From assembly GCF_002807685.1 (NCBI RefSeq), contig NZ_PEAX01000002.1, forward strand, positions 372,001 to 436,000: a stretch of DNA of 64,000 bases, written 5' to 3'. The stretch is from Neoalteromonas flava (GTDB taxonomy: Bacteria > Pseudomonadota > Gammaproteobacteria > Enterobacterales > Alteromonadaceae). Position 1 is the first letter of the stretch; the number at the start of each line of letters is the position of its first letter. Below the pieces are notes generated by a model, which saw only the letters and a program-made list of their open reading frames with translations, did not search any database and was not told the DNA's origin. The position numbers were made by a program, and so were the translations under genes. Positions 8,491 to 17,469 of the stretch are shown piece by piece.

Positions 8491-9312
8491 ATGCAAACTA
8501 AACACGTAGGATTTATCGGCGCGGGCAACATGAGCCGCAGTATTATCGCAGGATTGATCGAGTCAGGATATTCACCTAGCGCGATTACCGCTAGTAACCG
8601 GTCGACTGAGAAATTGATGAACCTACAAGATGAATTTGGCATCAACATCACCACTGACAACGATGCCGTTGTTGCCTACGCAGATGTTATTGTTATGTCA
8701 GTTAAACCACAACTGATGGCCGACGTGCTTGGCGCTTTAGATACTGCACAAATTACTGACGATAAGGTTTTCATGTCAATTGCTGCGGGGATTAAGTTAC
8801 AGCGACTGAGCGAAATGTTACCGGCAGCGTCAAAGTGGGTGCGTGCAATGCCAAACACGCCTAGTGCAGTGGGAGCTGGCCTTACTGGTCTGATTGCCAA
8901 CAGCAACGTTAGTGAAACAGAACGCGATCTCTGCGGTGATTTAATGGCAGCTGTTGGCGAAGTTGTTTGGGTAGACGAAGAAGCACAAATCGATGGCGTG
9001 ATTGCGGCCGCAGGCAGCGCTCCTGCCTACTTCTTTTTGTTTTTAGAGGCGATGCAAGCAGAAGCTGAAAAAATGGGCTTCAGTCACACTCAGGCGCGTT
9101 TAATGGTGCAACAAGCTATGTTTGGTGCAGCCAAAATGGTGGTCAAGAATCCAGATGTTGAACTTTCCACGTTGCGTGAGAATGTGACATCCAAAGGCGG
9201 TACTACCGCTCAAGCACTGCAAACTTTTATGCAGGGTGGCTTAGAAAAATTGGTAAGCCAAGCGATGCAGGCTGCGGTCAAACGTGCCGAAGAAATGTCG
9301 AATGAATTTTAA
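8491..9312 (+). CDS. proC: Pyrroline-5-carboxylate reductase
   Basis: ProC reduces pyrroline-5-carboxylate to proline with NAD(P)H, the last step of proline synthesis. The 273-residue protein has the Rossmann motif VGFIGAGNMSRSIIAGL at the start, MSVKPQLMADVL and VRAMPNTPSAVGAG in the middle, and the C-terminal dimer motif ENVTSKGGTTAQALQTF typical of the family. ATG 8491 follows a GGGAGT ribosome binding site; a longer frame back to 8404 overlaps yggS and is not needed. The gene is 32 bases downstream of yggS. Confidence 0.95.
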   Translation: MQTKHVGFIGAGNMSRSIIAGLIESGYSPSAITASNRSTEKLMNLQDEFGINITTDNDAVVAYADVIVMSVKPQLMADVLGALDTAQITDDKVFMSIAAGIKLQRLSEMLPAASKWVRAMPNTPSAVGAGLTGLIANSNVSETERDLCGDLMAAVGEVVWVDEEAQIDGVIAAAGSAPAYFFLFLEAMQAEAEKMGFSHTQARLMVQQAMFGAAKMVVKNPDVELSTLRENVTSKGGTTAQALQTFMQGGLEKLVSQAMQAAVKRAEEMSNEF

Positions 9313-9327
9313 CTAAAAGAGCCCTTT

Positions 9328-9867
9328 ATGAACGCTACTTATTTTCTGATCACAACCTTGTTCAACCTTTATTTGATGGTTGTTTTATTGCGTCTATGGA
9401 TGCAATGGGTTCGCGCTGATTTTTATAATCCATTGAGCCAAGTCGTGGTAAAGGCAACCCAACCCGTGGTCGGCCCAATGCGCCGGTTGATACCCTCGAT
9501 TGGCCCCTTCGATACCGCGACCTTTCTTTTCGCATTGTTAGTGTCTGTCGCTAAGATAACCACAATATCCTTAGTATTTAATGCAAACTTTGCACCGCTT
9601 GCGGTTGTTATTTCAGCCGGTGTCGATGTACTACGAGAAGGTTTAAGCTTGGTATTCTGGATCCTGATCTTACGAGCGATATTAAGCTGGATTAGCCAAG
9701 GTAATAATCCTATCGAATATGTCACCATGCAGTTAACTGAACCCTTCTTAGCTCCGATCCGCAGATTCATTCCGCCGATGGGAGGACTAGACTTATCAGT
9801 TTTGGTGGCGATCATAGGATTGCAATTTATTCGTATTTTACTGGGCGACATTTTCGGCGGCTTTTAA
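9328..9867 (+). CDS. yggT: YggT family membrane protein
   Basis: A 179-residue inner-membrane protein with two copies of the YGGT repeat. Each copy is a hydrophobic pair with the motif (LRLWMQWVRADFYNPLSQ...PVVGPMRRLIPSIG and LRAILSWISQGNNPIEYV...PFLAPIRRFIPPMGG). Four membrane segments are expected. The precise role is not established, although the family has been linked to osmotic tolerance and cell division in other bacteria. It lies 15 bases after proC. Confidence 0.92.
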   Translation: MNATYFLITTLFNLYLMVVLLRLWMQWVRADFYNPLSQVVVKATQPVVGPMRRLIPSIGPFDTATFLFALLVSVAKITTISLVFNANFAPLAVVISAGVDVLREGLSLVFWILILRAILSWISQGNNPIEYVTMQLTEPFLAPIRRFIPPMGGLDLSVLVAIIGLQFIRILLGDIFGGF

Positions 9868-9883
9868 TTTCTGGGGAGAAAAC

Positions 9884-10312
9884 ATGCGAGATTTCGCGTA
9901 TGGATTAATTGGGCTCATTTTACTGGCCCTAAGTGGTGGAGCTAACGCTGAGCAAAAAGTTACACTGGGGGATTGGGACGTTCATTACATGGTCGTTAAT
10001 ACGACTTTTCTAACCCCTGAAATAGCCAAAGCGAATGGCATCGTTCGCAGTCGGTTTAATGCATTAGTGAACATTTCTGTGCTCGATGCCACATCCAAAA
10101 AAGCGCTAGATCCTGCCGTTTCAGGCAGTGCAACCAATTTGATCGGGACTACTAAGCAACTCAACTTTAAACGTGTTCGCGAAGGTGAGGCTATCTACTA
10201 CCTAGCAGTATTACCGTATCGCGACCTGGAGACCTATCGCTTCGCAATTCAAATACAATCGGGCAACGAACAACAGACCTTAAACTTTTCGCAAAAACTA
10301 TATACTGAATAG
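9884..10312 (+). CDS. DUF4426 family exported protein
   Basis: A 142-residue protein with a signal peptide of about 22 residues (MRDFAYGLIGLILLALSGGA-NAE). The mature part, EQKVTLGDWDVHYMVVNTTFLTPEIAKANG, matches what I know of the DUF4426 family, which is regularly found behind yggT in Alteromonadales, Vibrio and Pseudomonas. The function is unknown; a periplasmic immunoglobulin-like fold is plausible from the beta-rich pattern. It ends the yggS operon, and its stop codon abuts the stop of the convergent GAF gene. Confidence 0.85.
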   Translation: MRDFAYGLIGLILLALSGGANAEQKVTLGDWDVHYMVVNTTFLTPEIAKANGIVRSRFNALVNISVLDATSKKALDPAVSGSATNLIGTTKQLNFKRVREGEAIYYLAVLPYRDLETYRFAIQIQSGNEQQTLNFSQKLYTE

Positions 10313-10816
10313 TCATTCAGCTTTGGCGCCTTCCGACGTCAAAATTTCGGTATTAACCATATCGCGAAATTTTTTTAACATTTCAAAATCTGATTCGGTA
10401 AAAACCCGCGGCTGTGGGTCGAAAACGCACAGGGTCCCCAGTGGCTGGTCATCGCTGCTACGTACCACTGCTCCGGCATAAAACCGCACCATGGGGCCTG
10501 ACAGAACATTTTGCGTGTTCGCAAAGCGCGGATCTTTGCGCGCATCCTCGACATACATTACATCGTCTTCTGCTATCGCATGCACGCAAAACGACACTGA
10601 CAAATCAGTTTCTGAATCTGAGATACCGTCTTTGGATTTAAACCACTGGCGCTCGGCGTCAATTAGCGTGATAGTCGCTATCGCTACATTAAAATATTGT
10701 TTAGCTAAGCGCGTAATGCTGTCAAAGCGCTTTTCCGGTGCGGTATCCAAAAGTTCGGTGCGATATAACGCCGCAAGACGAGCGGTGTCTTGCGCCAAGA
10801 TTTCTGGGTAATGCAT
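10313..10816 (-). CDS. Stand-alone GAF domain protein
   Basis: A 167-residue protein made of a single GAF domain. It starts ARLAALYRTELLDTAPEKRFDSITRLAKQYF, the standard lead-in of GAF domains in sensor kinases and cyclases, and continues with ITLIDAERQWFKSKDG, SFCVHAI, VEDARKDPRFA and PLGTLCVFDPQPR. There is no output domain, so it may bind a ligand and act on a partner. It lies 28 bases downstream of the VOC gene on the same strand. A role in redox or light sensing cannot be read from the sequence. Confidence 0.85.
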   Translation of the reverse strand: MHYPEILAQDTARLAALYRTELLDTAPEKRFDSITRLAKQYFNVAIATITLIDAERQWFKSKDGISDSETDLSVSFCVHAIAEDDVMYVEDARKDPRFANTQNVLSGPMVRFYAGAVVRSSDDQPLGTLCVFDPQPRVFTESDFEMLKKFRDMVNTEILTSEGAKAE

Positions 10817-10844
10817 AGCGAATGAAACTCACGTTTAAGGTTAA

Positions 10845-11180
10845 TTAAAACTGGTCAAACATTATCTGATTGCCATCAGGATCAGTAAATACACAGTGAC
10901 ATGGCCCTTCTGTCCCATTGGTTTTAGTAACGGGCGGATAGCCTGCTTCGATCATGCCTTCTTCTATGGCGCGGGCATTGTCGGGGTTGAACGTTAAAAT
11001 ATTGCGCTCAAACATATCTTTAAACAAACCAATCACTACCGCACCTTTTTGCAATATCAACCAGTTTTCTTCGATTGACCCGCAACCTTCACAAATAGCA
11101 AATCCAAGAGCCTCATAAAAGGCTTTGGATTTTTGCATATCCTTAACCGCTAAACTTACCGAAAATTGTCCAAGTTCCAT
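10845..11180 (-). CDS. VOC (glyoxalase/bleomycin-resistance) family protein
   Basis: A 111-residue vicinal-oxygen-chelate protein: GQFSVSLAVKDMQKSKAFYEALGFAICEG is the first beta-alpha-beta unit and TEGPCHCVFTDPDGNQIMFDQF the metal-side end. The FTDPDGN motif is characteristic of the fold; the substrate is not predictable. The frame is open to 11234, but ATG 11180 follows a near-perfect AGGAGGT ribosome binding site, so the shorter product is chosen. It is probably co-transcribed with the downstream GAF gene. Confidence 0.88.
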   Translation of the reverse strand: MELGQFSVSLAVKDMQKSKAFYEALGFAICEGCGSIEENWLILQKGAVVIGLFKDMFERNILTFNPDNARAIEEGMIEAGYPPVTKTNGTEGPCHCVFTDPDGNQIMFDQF

Positions 11181-11330
11181 TATTACCTCCTGCTCACATA
11201 AGGTAAAAATAGTCGTTAGAGGTCGATTCCACAATGTTGCCGACGCGCTTCACCGAGTCTGGCACGCCCATGGCCTATTGCTTTAAACCTAATATGCTTG
11301 TAGCACTCGACATTCGATGAGTGAACCTAT

Positions 11331-12464
11331 CTACCTAAAGGCTTTAGCAGCATCTTTTAATGGTTTAGTAGAATTCGATATCTGGTCTTCGACTTGTTTA
11401 GAGACTGTGTTTGGCAACTTTTTCGGTTTAGCAAAATAAAAGCCCTGTAAATAATCCGCGCCCATGTCGACCAACATTCGATGTTCTTCTGCGCGCTCGA
11501 TTCCCTCAGCAATCACTCGAATGCTATTGTCTCTGGCTATTTGGATAAGGTGTTCAACGATGGACTGTTTTAATGGATCCGAATCGATATGTTGCACTAG
11601 GTCCATGTCAATCTTAACGTAGTCTGGACGTACATCTTTAAGCATGTTTAGCCCAGACCATCCAGAGCCGACATCATCCAGCGCGACACCAAACCCTGCA
11701 TTGCGATAAAACGCCAATATGCCACGTAAATGTGCCATATCTGTAACGCGGTGGGTTTCAGTGATTTCAAACACGATATCGCTGGGCTTAAATCCTAAAT
11801 CCGCAATTGCCGTCGCTGTTGAACGCAGACAATAAGCCGGGTCGTATATACTGGATGGATTAAAATTGATAAAAACCTTGCTGTTAATGCCAGCTTTTGC
11901 TGCACATTCAACAGCAGATCGACGCGCAGCTAAATCAACGGAGAAAAGTAGCTCAGAAGAATGCGCCATAGAAAATATTAACGCGGGTGACATCAAGTTT
12001 TGGTCTTGATCAAAAGCACGAAATAGAGCCTCATGGGCGAAGGTGCGCAATTCGCCGGGTTTTGAATCGGCATAGACAATCGGTTGGAACCAACTTTCAT
12101 ACCTCTGGTTGTCTATCGCCTCTATAATCCAACTGCTTTTATGCCGATGAATAAACACATCGGCAGGCAGCACTTTACCAAATTGATCCGGTTGCAGTTG
12201 CTCTCCAGCTGGCGCAGTAATAATTTTCGATTTTGCCAAGGTTGGGGGTTCAAGAGTGCCAGCGAGTTGCAGCAGAAATTTTTCGATCCGCTCACGGCCG
12301 ATGGTCAGTGAAATGCAATGCGAGTTTTCAGGTGTTGCGGCATACCCATTAATGCCGCACATGTGTGCCAATTTTCCAAAGGCGTCAGTGGTCGGCACAT
12401 AGATCCAAAACGTCGTTTCGTCAAAATAGTATTCGTCTATACTTTCACAATCTTCACACCACAT
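11331..12464 (-). CDS. EAL-domain cyclic-di-GMP phosphodiesterase with Cys-rich N-terminus
   Basis: A 377-residue soluble protein with an EAL domain over about residues 120-360. The catalytic set looks intact: EALFR, NFNPSS, EITET, DDVGSG, KIDMD, EGIE and QGFYFAKP. It should therefore hydrolyse cyclic di-GMP. The first 110 residues are not a domain I can name; they start MWCEDCESIDEYYF, and two further cysteines follow (HMCGINGY, NSHCISL), which suggests metal or redox binding. The start is set at ATG 12464 because GGAG lies 7 bases upstream; a GTG at 12482 is the alternative. No membrane segment is present. Confidence 0.88.
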   Translation of the reverse strand: MWCEDCESIDEYYFDETTFWIYVPTTDAFGKLAHMCGINGYAATPENSHCISLTIGRERIEKFLLQLAGTLEPPTLAKSKIITAPAGEQLQPDQFGKVLPADVFIHRHKSSWIIEAIDNQRYESWFQPIVYADSKPGELRTFAHEALFRAFDQDQNLMSPALIFSMAHSSELLFSVDLAARRSAVECAAKAGINSKVFINFNPSSIYDPAYCLRSTATAIADLGFKPSDIVFEITETHRVTDMAHLRGILAFYRNAGFGVALDDVGSGWSGLNMLKDVRPDYVKIDMDLVQHIDSDPLKQSIVEHLIQIARDNSIRVIAEGIERAEEHRMLVDMGADYLQGFYFAKPKKLPNTVSKQVEDQISNSTKPLKDAAKAFR

Positions 12465-12561
12465 ACCAAAGCTCCACCACACTGATATATGGATTAAATA
12501 CTCGAAAAAACCTTATATGGATCGTGTTTTCAGAGAAATCTATTGAGTAAAACAGCGATGT

Positions 12562-13332
12562 CTACTGCTTGCGTGTAAACACCCAATCTTCCGCTGTGCT
12601 CAATGCTGCGTCATACGTGTAACCTTCTACATCGAATTTTTTCAGCTGCTCAACATCAGTAATGTGATTCTGTAGAATAAAGCGAGCCATTAATCCACGC
12701 GCTTTCTTAGCAAAGAAACTGATCACTTTATATTGCCCGTTCTTGAAATCTTTAAATACTGGCGTAATGATTTGCGCATCTAATTGGCGTTTTTTTACCG
12801 CTTTAAAGTATTCATTAGAAGCAAGATTAACCAATGTTTCTGACCCTATATGGGCAAGCTGTTGATTCAATACTTGTGTAATCCTGTCACCCCAAAACTC
12901 ATACAAGTTCTTGTGTTTGGGAGTGGTTAACGATGTTCCCATTTCTAGCCGATACGCCTGCATCAAATCTAATGGTCGTAGCACACCGTAGAGACCTGAC
13001 AATATGCGCAGGTGCTGCTGAGCAAATTCGAGCTCCTTTGGTTGCAGAGAGTCAGCTTGCAAGCCGGCGTATACATCTCCGTTGAAAGTTAGCGCTGCGG
13101 GTTTGGCATTATCGTTAGTAAATGGAAATTCAAAACTATTAAACCTTTCTGCGTTTAAGATCGCTAACTTATCACTGATTTTCATTAGCGATGATAATTC
13201 AGCAGGCGATAACTGACGGCAAACATCCACCAGCACTTTGGCGTCGCTTAACAATTCAGGTTGAGTCGTTGCATGGCTCACCTTAACAGGTTCGAGGTCT
13301 AGATTTTTCGCAGGGGATAACACAACTAACAT
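12562..13332 (-). CDS. yaaA: Peroxide stress protein YaaA
   Basis: YaaA lowers free intracellular iron and DNA damage during peroxide stress. The 256-residue protein (E. coli 258) starts MLVVLSPAKNLDLEP, the family signature (SPAK), and contains AILNAERFNSFEFPF, FNGDVYAGLQA, LRILSGLYGVLRPLDLMQAYRLEMG and NLASNEYFKAV. All conserved blocks are present. It is divergent from the transaldolase gene, with 163 bases between starts; an OxyR site was looked for by eye and not identified. Confidence 0.95.
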   Translation of the reverse strand: MLVVLSPAKNLDLEPVKVSHATTQPELLSDAKVLVDVCRQLSPAELSSLMKISDKLAILNAERFNSFEFPFTNDNAKPAALTFNGDVYAGLQADSLQPKELEFAQQHLRILSGLYGVLRPLDLMQAYRLEMGTSLTTPKHKNLYEFWGDRITQVLNQQLAHIGSETLVNLASNEYFKAVKKRQLDAQIITPVFKDFKNGQYKVISFFAKKARGLMARFILQNHITDVEQLKKFDVEGYTYDAALSTAEDWVFTRKQ

Positions 13333-13360
13333 AACAACAATTTCACTTTCATTTGTCTTT

Positions 13361-13402
13361 CGTTTGGTTAGAAGATTGCGGCAATCTGGAAAAAACCAAG
13401 CG
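13361..13402. repeat. Composite inverted repeat between yaaA and transaldolase
   Basis: Outer arms CGTTTGGTT (13361-13369) and AACCAAGCG (13394-13402) pair with one wobble. Inside them AGATTGC and GCAATCT (13373-13387) form a second perfect 7-bp stem around a single base. It lies in the divergent yaaA/tal promoter region and could be an operator or a structured 5' leader. Confidence 0.45.
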
Positions 13403-13495
13403 ATGACGAAAAATTATATTTAATTCCTGCAGATAACTAGCACTCAAAAGCCGACAGTTATACCCTATGCACATTAAGAACTATGAGAATCCAAA

Positions 13496-14449
13496 ATGTC
13501 TGATCAATTGACCGCCTTGCGCGAAATGACAACTGTCGTTGCCGACACAGGTGATATTGAAGCTATCAAAAAATATCAGCCGGTTGACGCCACAACGAAT
13601 CCTTCATTATTACTTAAGGCGGCAGAGTTACCGCAGTATGCAACCCTTATTGACGACGCAATTGCCTATGCCAAAGCCCAAGGCGGCTCTGTGCTTGAAC
13701 AAGTTGACAATGCTAGCGATAAATTAGCGGTAAGCATTGGGCATCAAATTCAACAAATTATTCCTGGCCGTATCTCGACAGAAGTTGATGCTCGCCTATC
13801 TTTTGATACCCAAGCGACAATTGCTAAAGCGGAAAAGTTGATCCGTTTGTATGCTGATGCTGGTGTCGATAAGTCGCGAATTCTGATTAAAATTGCGTCT
13901 ACATGGGAAGGGATAAAAGCTGCAGAATACTTAGAGAAACAAGGTATCAATTGTAACCTCACCTTATTATTTAGTTTCGCTCAGGCGCAGGCTTGTGCTG
14001 AAGCTGGCGTATTTTTGATTTCACCCTTTGTGGGCCGCATTTTAGATTGGTACAAGAAAAGTACAGGCACTGCTGAATATGCAGCTGAGGAAGACCCAGG
14101 CGTACTGTCGGTAACGAAAATCTATAACTACTATAAGCAGCATGGGTACACAACAGTCGTAATGGGAGCGAGCTTCCGCAACACTGGCGAGATCATTGAG
14201 TTAGCCGGGTGTGATCGACTCACCATCAGCCCGCAGCTATTAGAAGAGCTAGCCAACACCCCTGGAACTCTAGTCCAGAAATTACAACCTGCCACTGCTC
14301 TAAAAGCTCAACCGGCAGCGTTGTCAGAGAGCGAATTCCGTTGGGCGCACAATGAGGATGCTATGGCGACAGAAAAACTCGCTGAGGGGATCCGTAACTT
14401 TGCGGCTGACCAAAAAAAGCTGGAAGCATTACTTAAAGCTAAATTTTAA
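13496..14449 (+). CDS. talB: Transaldolase
   Basis: Transaldolase moves a dihydroxyacetone unit between sugar phosphates in the non-oxidative pentose phosphate pathway. The 317-residue protein has the size of E. coli TalB. The N-terminal [16 protein letters not shown], the catalytic lysine K132 in [33 protein letters not shown] and [13 protein letters not shown] all match. The stop is followed by a hairpin (14454-14481) and then a long inverted repeat. The next gene, pgi, belongs to the same carbon pathway but is 306 bases away and probably has its own promoter. Confidence 0.96.
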   Translation: MSDQLTALREMTTVVADTGDIEAIKKYQPVDATTNPSLLLKAAELPQYATLIDDAIAYAKAQGGSVLEQVDNASDKLAVSIGHQIQQIIPGRISTEVDARLSFDTQATIAKAEKLIRLYADAGVDKSRILIKIASTWEGIKAAEYLEKQGINCNLTLLFSFAQAQACAEAGVFLISPFVGRILDWYKKSTGTAEYAAEEDPGVLSVTKIYNYYKQHGYTTVVMGASFRNTGEIIELAGCDRLTISPQLLEELANTPGTLVQKLQPATALKAQPAALSESEFRWAHNEDAMATEKLAEGIRNFAADQKKLEALLKAKF

Positions 14450-14453
14450 TGGG

Positions 14454-14481
14454 TGTAATGCTTTAGCATTACATATTTATT
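14454..14481 (+). terminator. Terminator-like hairpin after transaldolase
   Basis: Perfect 8-bp stem TGTAATGC-TTTA-GCATTACA (14454-14473), followed by TATTTATT. The U-tract is interrupted, so efficiency is uncertain. It starts 4 bases after the tal stop. Confidence 0.6.
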
Positions 14482-14520
14482 ACCCGCAATTCGTTCGTTG
14501 GTCCAATTCTGGGGAGATTA

Positions 14521-14571
14521 ATTGAAAAGTAAGGTTTGCTGACTCAACAGTCAGCAAACCTTACTTTCAAT
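14521..14571. repeat. Long near-perfect inverted repeat (23-bp arms, 4-base loop)
   Basis: The left arm 14521-14544 and the right arm 14549-14571 pair over 23 bp with a single extra A in the left arm; the loop is CAAC. The core is AAGGTTTGCTGACT and its complement. No U-tract follows, so it is not a classical terminator. It could be a second transcription stop, an RNA-processing site or a small RNA. Confidence 0.75.
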
Positions 14572-14755
14572 AAGTGATTTATGTCTTGATTATGGGTTAA
14601 TTTGCGAATTGCATCCTCACTTGCTGATGTCCCTCACAAATAGCTGCTCTGACCATTCGCTTGATTAACAATTCCTGCACTTTTTAACTGCACAGCACTG
14701 GCACAATCCTTTACTATAAGAGCGTATTAAAACAATTCCCAGATAAGGACCTATC

Positions 14756-16417
14756 ATGCCGAATACCAATGCTTCTGCTCAATGGCAAGCCCTAAATCAA
14801 CATGCCAAGCGAATGGACGGCCTGCATATGCGGGACTTATTTTCCCAAGACCCTGCACGGGCATCGCGTTATTCTGCAGAGGCTTGCGGTATCAATCTCG
14901 ACTACTCTAAAAATCGTATTGATGATGAACTTCTGACGTCATTGTTTGAGTTAGCTCGGGAATGTAATGTCGAGCAGCAGCGTGACGCTATGTTTGCTGG
15001 TGAAACAATCAACACTACAGAAGGCAGAGCGGTACTACATACTGCGTTACGCAATTTCAGCGATAGAGCGATCTTAGTCGATGGACTGGATGTCATGCCT
15101 GAAATTACTGCGACTTTAGAAAAAATACGCACTTTCACCGATTCGGTCCACAGTGGTGAACACAAGGGTTACACAGGTAGTACGATCAAAGACATTGTAG
15201 CGATCGGGATTGGCGGCTCCTTTTTAGGCCCCAAGATCATGACCGAAGCACTAAAGCCCTTACAATCAGATAAAGTCAACGTGCACTTTGTCGCCAACGT
15301 TGATGGTTGTCATATCCGAGACGTACTCAGCAAACTGGATCATCGCACAACACTGATTGTAATGTCGTCTAAATCCTTCACCACACAAGAAACCTTGCAA
15401 AACACATTGTCTGCCAAAGCTTGGTTTTTAAGCGCTGGTGGCACCCAGCAAGATATTGCAAAACATTTTGTATGTGTGTCTTCAAACGTCAAAGCCGCAG
15501 AAGAGTTTGGCATAGCCAGTGACAATATTTTCCCAATGTGGGATTGGGTCGGCGGGCGCTACAGTTTATGGTCAGCGATTGGTTTACCTATCGCTCTTGC
15601 ATTAGGCTTTGAACATTTTGAAGCGCTGCTAAAAGGCGCGTTCGCGATGGACGAGCATTTCCACAATGCACCATTACAGAGCAACCTGCCCTGCATAATG
15701 GCATTACTCGGTGTTTGGTACCGTAACTTTCAGGGCGCACAGAGTCATGTACTACTGCCCTACTATCACTATTTGCGTGGCTTCCCGGCTTATGTGCAGC
15801 AACTTGATATGGAAAGTAATGGCAAACAAGTCAATCAAGTTGGCGAACCGGTTAGCTGTGCTACGGGGCCGATCATTTGGGGCAGTGAAGGCACAAATGG
15901 ACAACACTCATTCCATCAATTGATCCATCAAAGTAACACTTTAATCCCAGCAGATTTTATTCTGCCGCTTAGCGTATACGACAATCAGAGTGATGCGGCT
16001 AAACAGCATCATGCAATGCTTGCATCTAATTGCTTTGGCCAAACGCAAGCGTTAATGCAAGGAAAAAGCTATGCCGAATGTCTTGACGACCTTGCAAACA
16101 GTAATATCGACGAGCAAGAAAAGGCGCGCTTAGCAGCACATAAAACCATGCCTGGAAATAAGCCAAGTAACATTTTGCGCTTTGAACGTCTCGACCCGTT
16201 TACCCTTGGCGCATTAGTTGCTTTATACGAGCACAAGGTTTTTGTACAAGGGGTTATCTGGGGCCTAAACTCTTTTGACCAATGGGGAGTGGAATTAGGA
16301 AAAGTGCTTGGTAATCAGGTGCTTGAAGGAATTAACGGCGAACGCGACTTAGCTCAATTTGATGCTTCTACAGCAGCGCAAATCGCCGCTTTCCAACAAG
16401 TCCAAAGCACTAAATAG
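14756..16417 (+). CDS. pgi: Glucose-6-phosphate isomerase
   Basis: Pgi interconverts glucose 6-phosphate and fructose 6-phosphate. The 553-residue protein has the E. coli-type length. Visible landmarks are [49 protein letters not shown] (the PGI signature), [17 protein letters not shown] with the catalytic His region, and [22 protein letters not shown] at the C-terminus. An AAGGA sits before ATG 14756. It is transcribed alone; a set of hairpins follows the stop. Confidence 0.97.
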   Translation: MPNTNASAQWQALNQHAKRMDGLHMRDLFSQDPARASRYSAEACGINLDYSKNRIDDELLTSLFELARECNVEQQRDAMFAGETINTTEGRAVLHTALRNFSDRAILVDGLDVMPEITATLEKIRTFTDSVHSGEHKGYTGSTIKDIVAIGIGGSFLGPKIMTEALKPLQSDKVNVHFVANVDGCHIRDVLSKLDHRTTLIVMSSKSFTTQETLQNTLSAKAWFLSAGGTQQDIAKHFVCVSSNVKAAEEFGIASDNIFPMWDWVGGRYSLWSAIGLPIALALGFEHFEALLKGAFAMDEHFHNAPLQSNLPCIMALLGVWYRNFQGAQSHVLLPYYHYLRGFPAYVQQLDMESNGKQVNQVGEPVSCATGPIIWGSEGTNGQHSFHQLIHQSNTLIPADFILPLSVYDNQSDAAKQHHAMLASNCFGQTQALMQGKSYAECLDDLANSNIDEQEKARLAAHKTMPGNKPSNILRFERLDPFTLGALVALYEHKVFVQGVIWGLNSFDQWGVELGKVLGNQVLEGINGERDLAQFDASTAAQIAAFQQVQSTK

Positions 16418-16432
16418 GTGCAAGGGCCCAGT

Positions 16433-16480
16433 AACCAAAATGTCATCAAATGTTAACTTTGCGTTAACATTTTGGTTTTA
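16433..16480 (+). repeat. Overlapping, mutually exclusive inverted repeats after pgi
   Basis: AAATGTTAAC (16448-16457) pairs perfectly with GTTAACATTT (16463-16472) around TTTGC. The right side can instead pair as ACATTTTGGTT (16467-16477) with AACCAAAATGT (16433-16443), also 11 bp perfect. TTTTA follows. The first structure could act as a pgi terminator and the second as its competitor. Confidence 0.6.
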
Positions 16481-16586
16481 TCTTGTCAGTCGTTGTGGTA
16501 TTAATAACGTGTGAGTTGAGCAAGTTGAGAAGTATGCTTCGACGAACACTCGTAGTGTGCGCAAAAATAACTATAAGGAGATCGCC

Positions 16587-16757
16587 GTGAATAAAAAAGA
16601 TGTATTCGCGATGGTAGATAGTGAAAATAAATCGAGCAAACAACGAAACAAAAAGCGCAAGTGGCGCGAAATAGAGGCGATTCAAGACCGCTTCAGACTA
16701 GAAAAAGAGCTCGCTGAATTCGATATGGATTTCGATTTGGATACAGCAATCAGATAA
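16587..16757 (+). CDS. DUF3545-like small protein (56 aa)
   Basis: A small, highly charged, soluble protein of 56 residues. The central part NKKRKWREIEAIQDRFRLEKELAEF is helical and basic-acidic and matches what I know of the DUF3545 family of Alteromonadales and Vibrio, which has no known function. The start is GTG 16587: AAGGAG lies six bases upstream, whereas the frame-extending ATG upstream lacks such a site. A strong terminator follows (16762-16792). The acidic C-terminus (EFDMDFDLDTAIR) could contact a partner protein. Confidence 0.75.
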   Translation: MNKKDVFAMVDSENKSSKQRNKKRKWREIEAIQDRFRLEKELAEFDMDFDLDTAIR

Positions 16758-16761
16758 AACC

Positions 16762-16793
16762 AAACGGCCGCACTATTATGCGGCCGTTTTTGT
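16762..16793. terminator. Bidirectional rho-independent terminator between DUF3545 gene and ung
   Basis: Perfect 11-bp stem AAACGGCCGCA (16762-16772) / TGCGGCCGTTT (16779-16789) with a CTATTA loop. TTTTTG follows on the plus strand; on the minus strand the stem ends in TTTGGTTTTA. It closes the small gene on one side and the thr-ung operon on the other. Confidence 0.88.
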
Positions 16794-16806
16794 TTGTACT
16801 GATCAG

Positions 16807-17469
16807 CTATAGCTGCCAATCAATTGGTTGTTTCTTTTGGGCGACTAACCATTCGTTTGCTGTCGAAAAGTGACCGCAACCAATAAATCCGCGATGTGCC
16901 GACAGTGGTGACGGATGCGGGGCATTGAGTATACAATGACGTTTGGGGTCGACATGGCTCGCCTTGCGTTGTGCGTGGCCGCCCCAGAGCATAAACACAA
17001 CTCCTTCAGATTCGCGGCTAATCACATCGATTACGCGGTCGGTAAATTGTTCCCAACCCAATTTAGCATGTGAATGCGCAGCCCCATGTGTAACGGTTAA
17101 AACCGTGTTCAGCAACAAAACACCTTGTTCTGCCCAAGCCTGCAAATTGCCATGGGTCGGGATTGCATACTCTGCATAATCCCTGGTCAATTCTTTGTAG
17201 ATATTTTTTAATGAAGGCGGTGGTTTTATACCTGCTGGCACAGAAAAGCAAAGCCCATGGGCTTGACCTTCGCCATGATAAGGGTCCTGCCCTAAAATAA
17301 CCACTTTGACCTGCGCAAATGGGGTTAGGGCAAAAGCGCTAAAGACTTGGTCTTGTGGCGGGTAAATCACCTCACCTTGTTGTCTACGTTGCGCCAATTC
17401 CTGCATCATCGCGATGAAATATGGCTGCTGCTTTTCTGCCCCAAGCACATCATGCCAGGTTAATGCCAT
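16807..17469 (-). CDS. ung: Uracil-DNA glycosylase (family 1)
   Basis: Ung removes uracil from DNA and starts base excision repair. The 220-residue protein has the water-activating loop [19 protein letters not shown] with the catalytic Asp, [28 protein letters not shown], and the minor-groove loop [13 protein letters not shown]. Length and motifs are those of the E. coli enzyme. The ATG at 17469 lies only 6 bases after the thrC stop on the same strand, so it appears to be the fourth structural gene of the threonine operon. The shared terminator lies at 16762-16793. Confidence 0.96.
   Translation of the reverse strand: MALTWHDVLGAEKQQPYFIAMMQELAQRRQQGEVIYPPQDQVFSAFALTPFAQVKVVILGQDPYHGEGQAHGLCFSVPAGIKPPPSLKNIYKELTRDYAEYAIPTHGNLQAWAEQGVLLLNTVLTVTHGAAHSHAKLGWEQFTDRVIDVISRESEGVVFMLWGGHAQRKASHVDPKRHCILNAPHPSPLSAHRGFIGCGHFSTANEWLVAQKKQPIDWQL

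Larger units (their letters stand above)
14450..14755. other. Intergenic region between transaldolase and pgi with two hairpins
   Basis: 306 bases without a gene in either strand. It holds the terminator-like hairpin at 14454-14481 and the long inverted repeat at 14521-14571. The right part should hold the pgi promoter; TATAAG-like bases near 14717 could be a -10 box, but no good -35 is present at the right distance. Confidence 0.6.

Noticed and set aside
9423-9851. A 142-codon frame antisense to yggT
   Set aside because: It lies wholly inside yggT, whose membrane repeats are clear.
16464-16685. A 73-codon minus-strand frame over the DUF3545 gene
   Set aside because: It crosses the hairpin region and the better supported GTG-started plus-strand gene.
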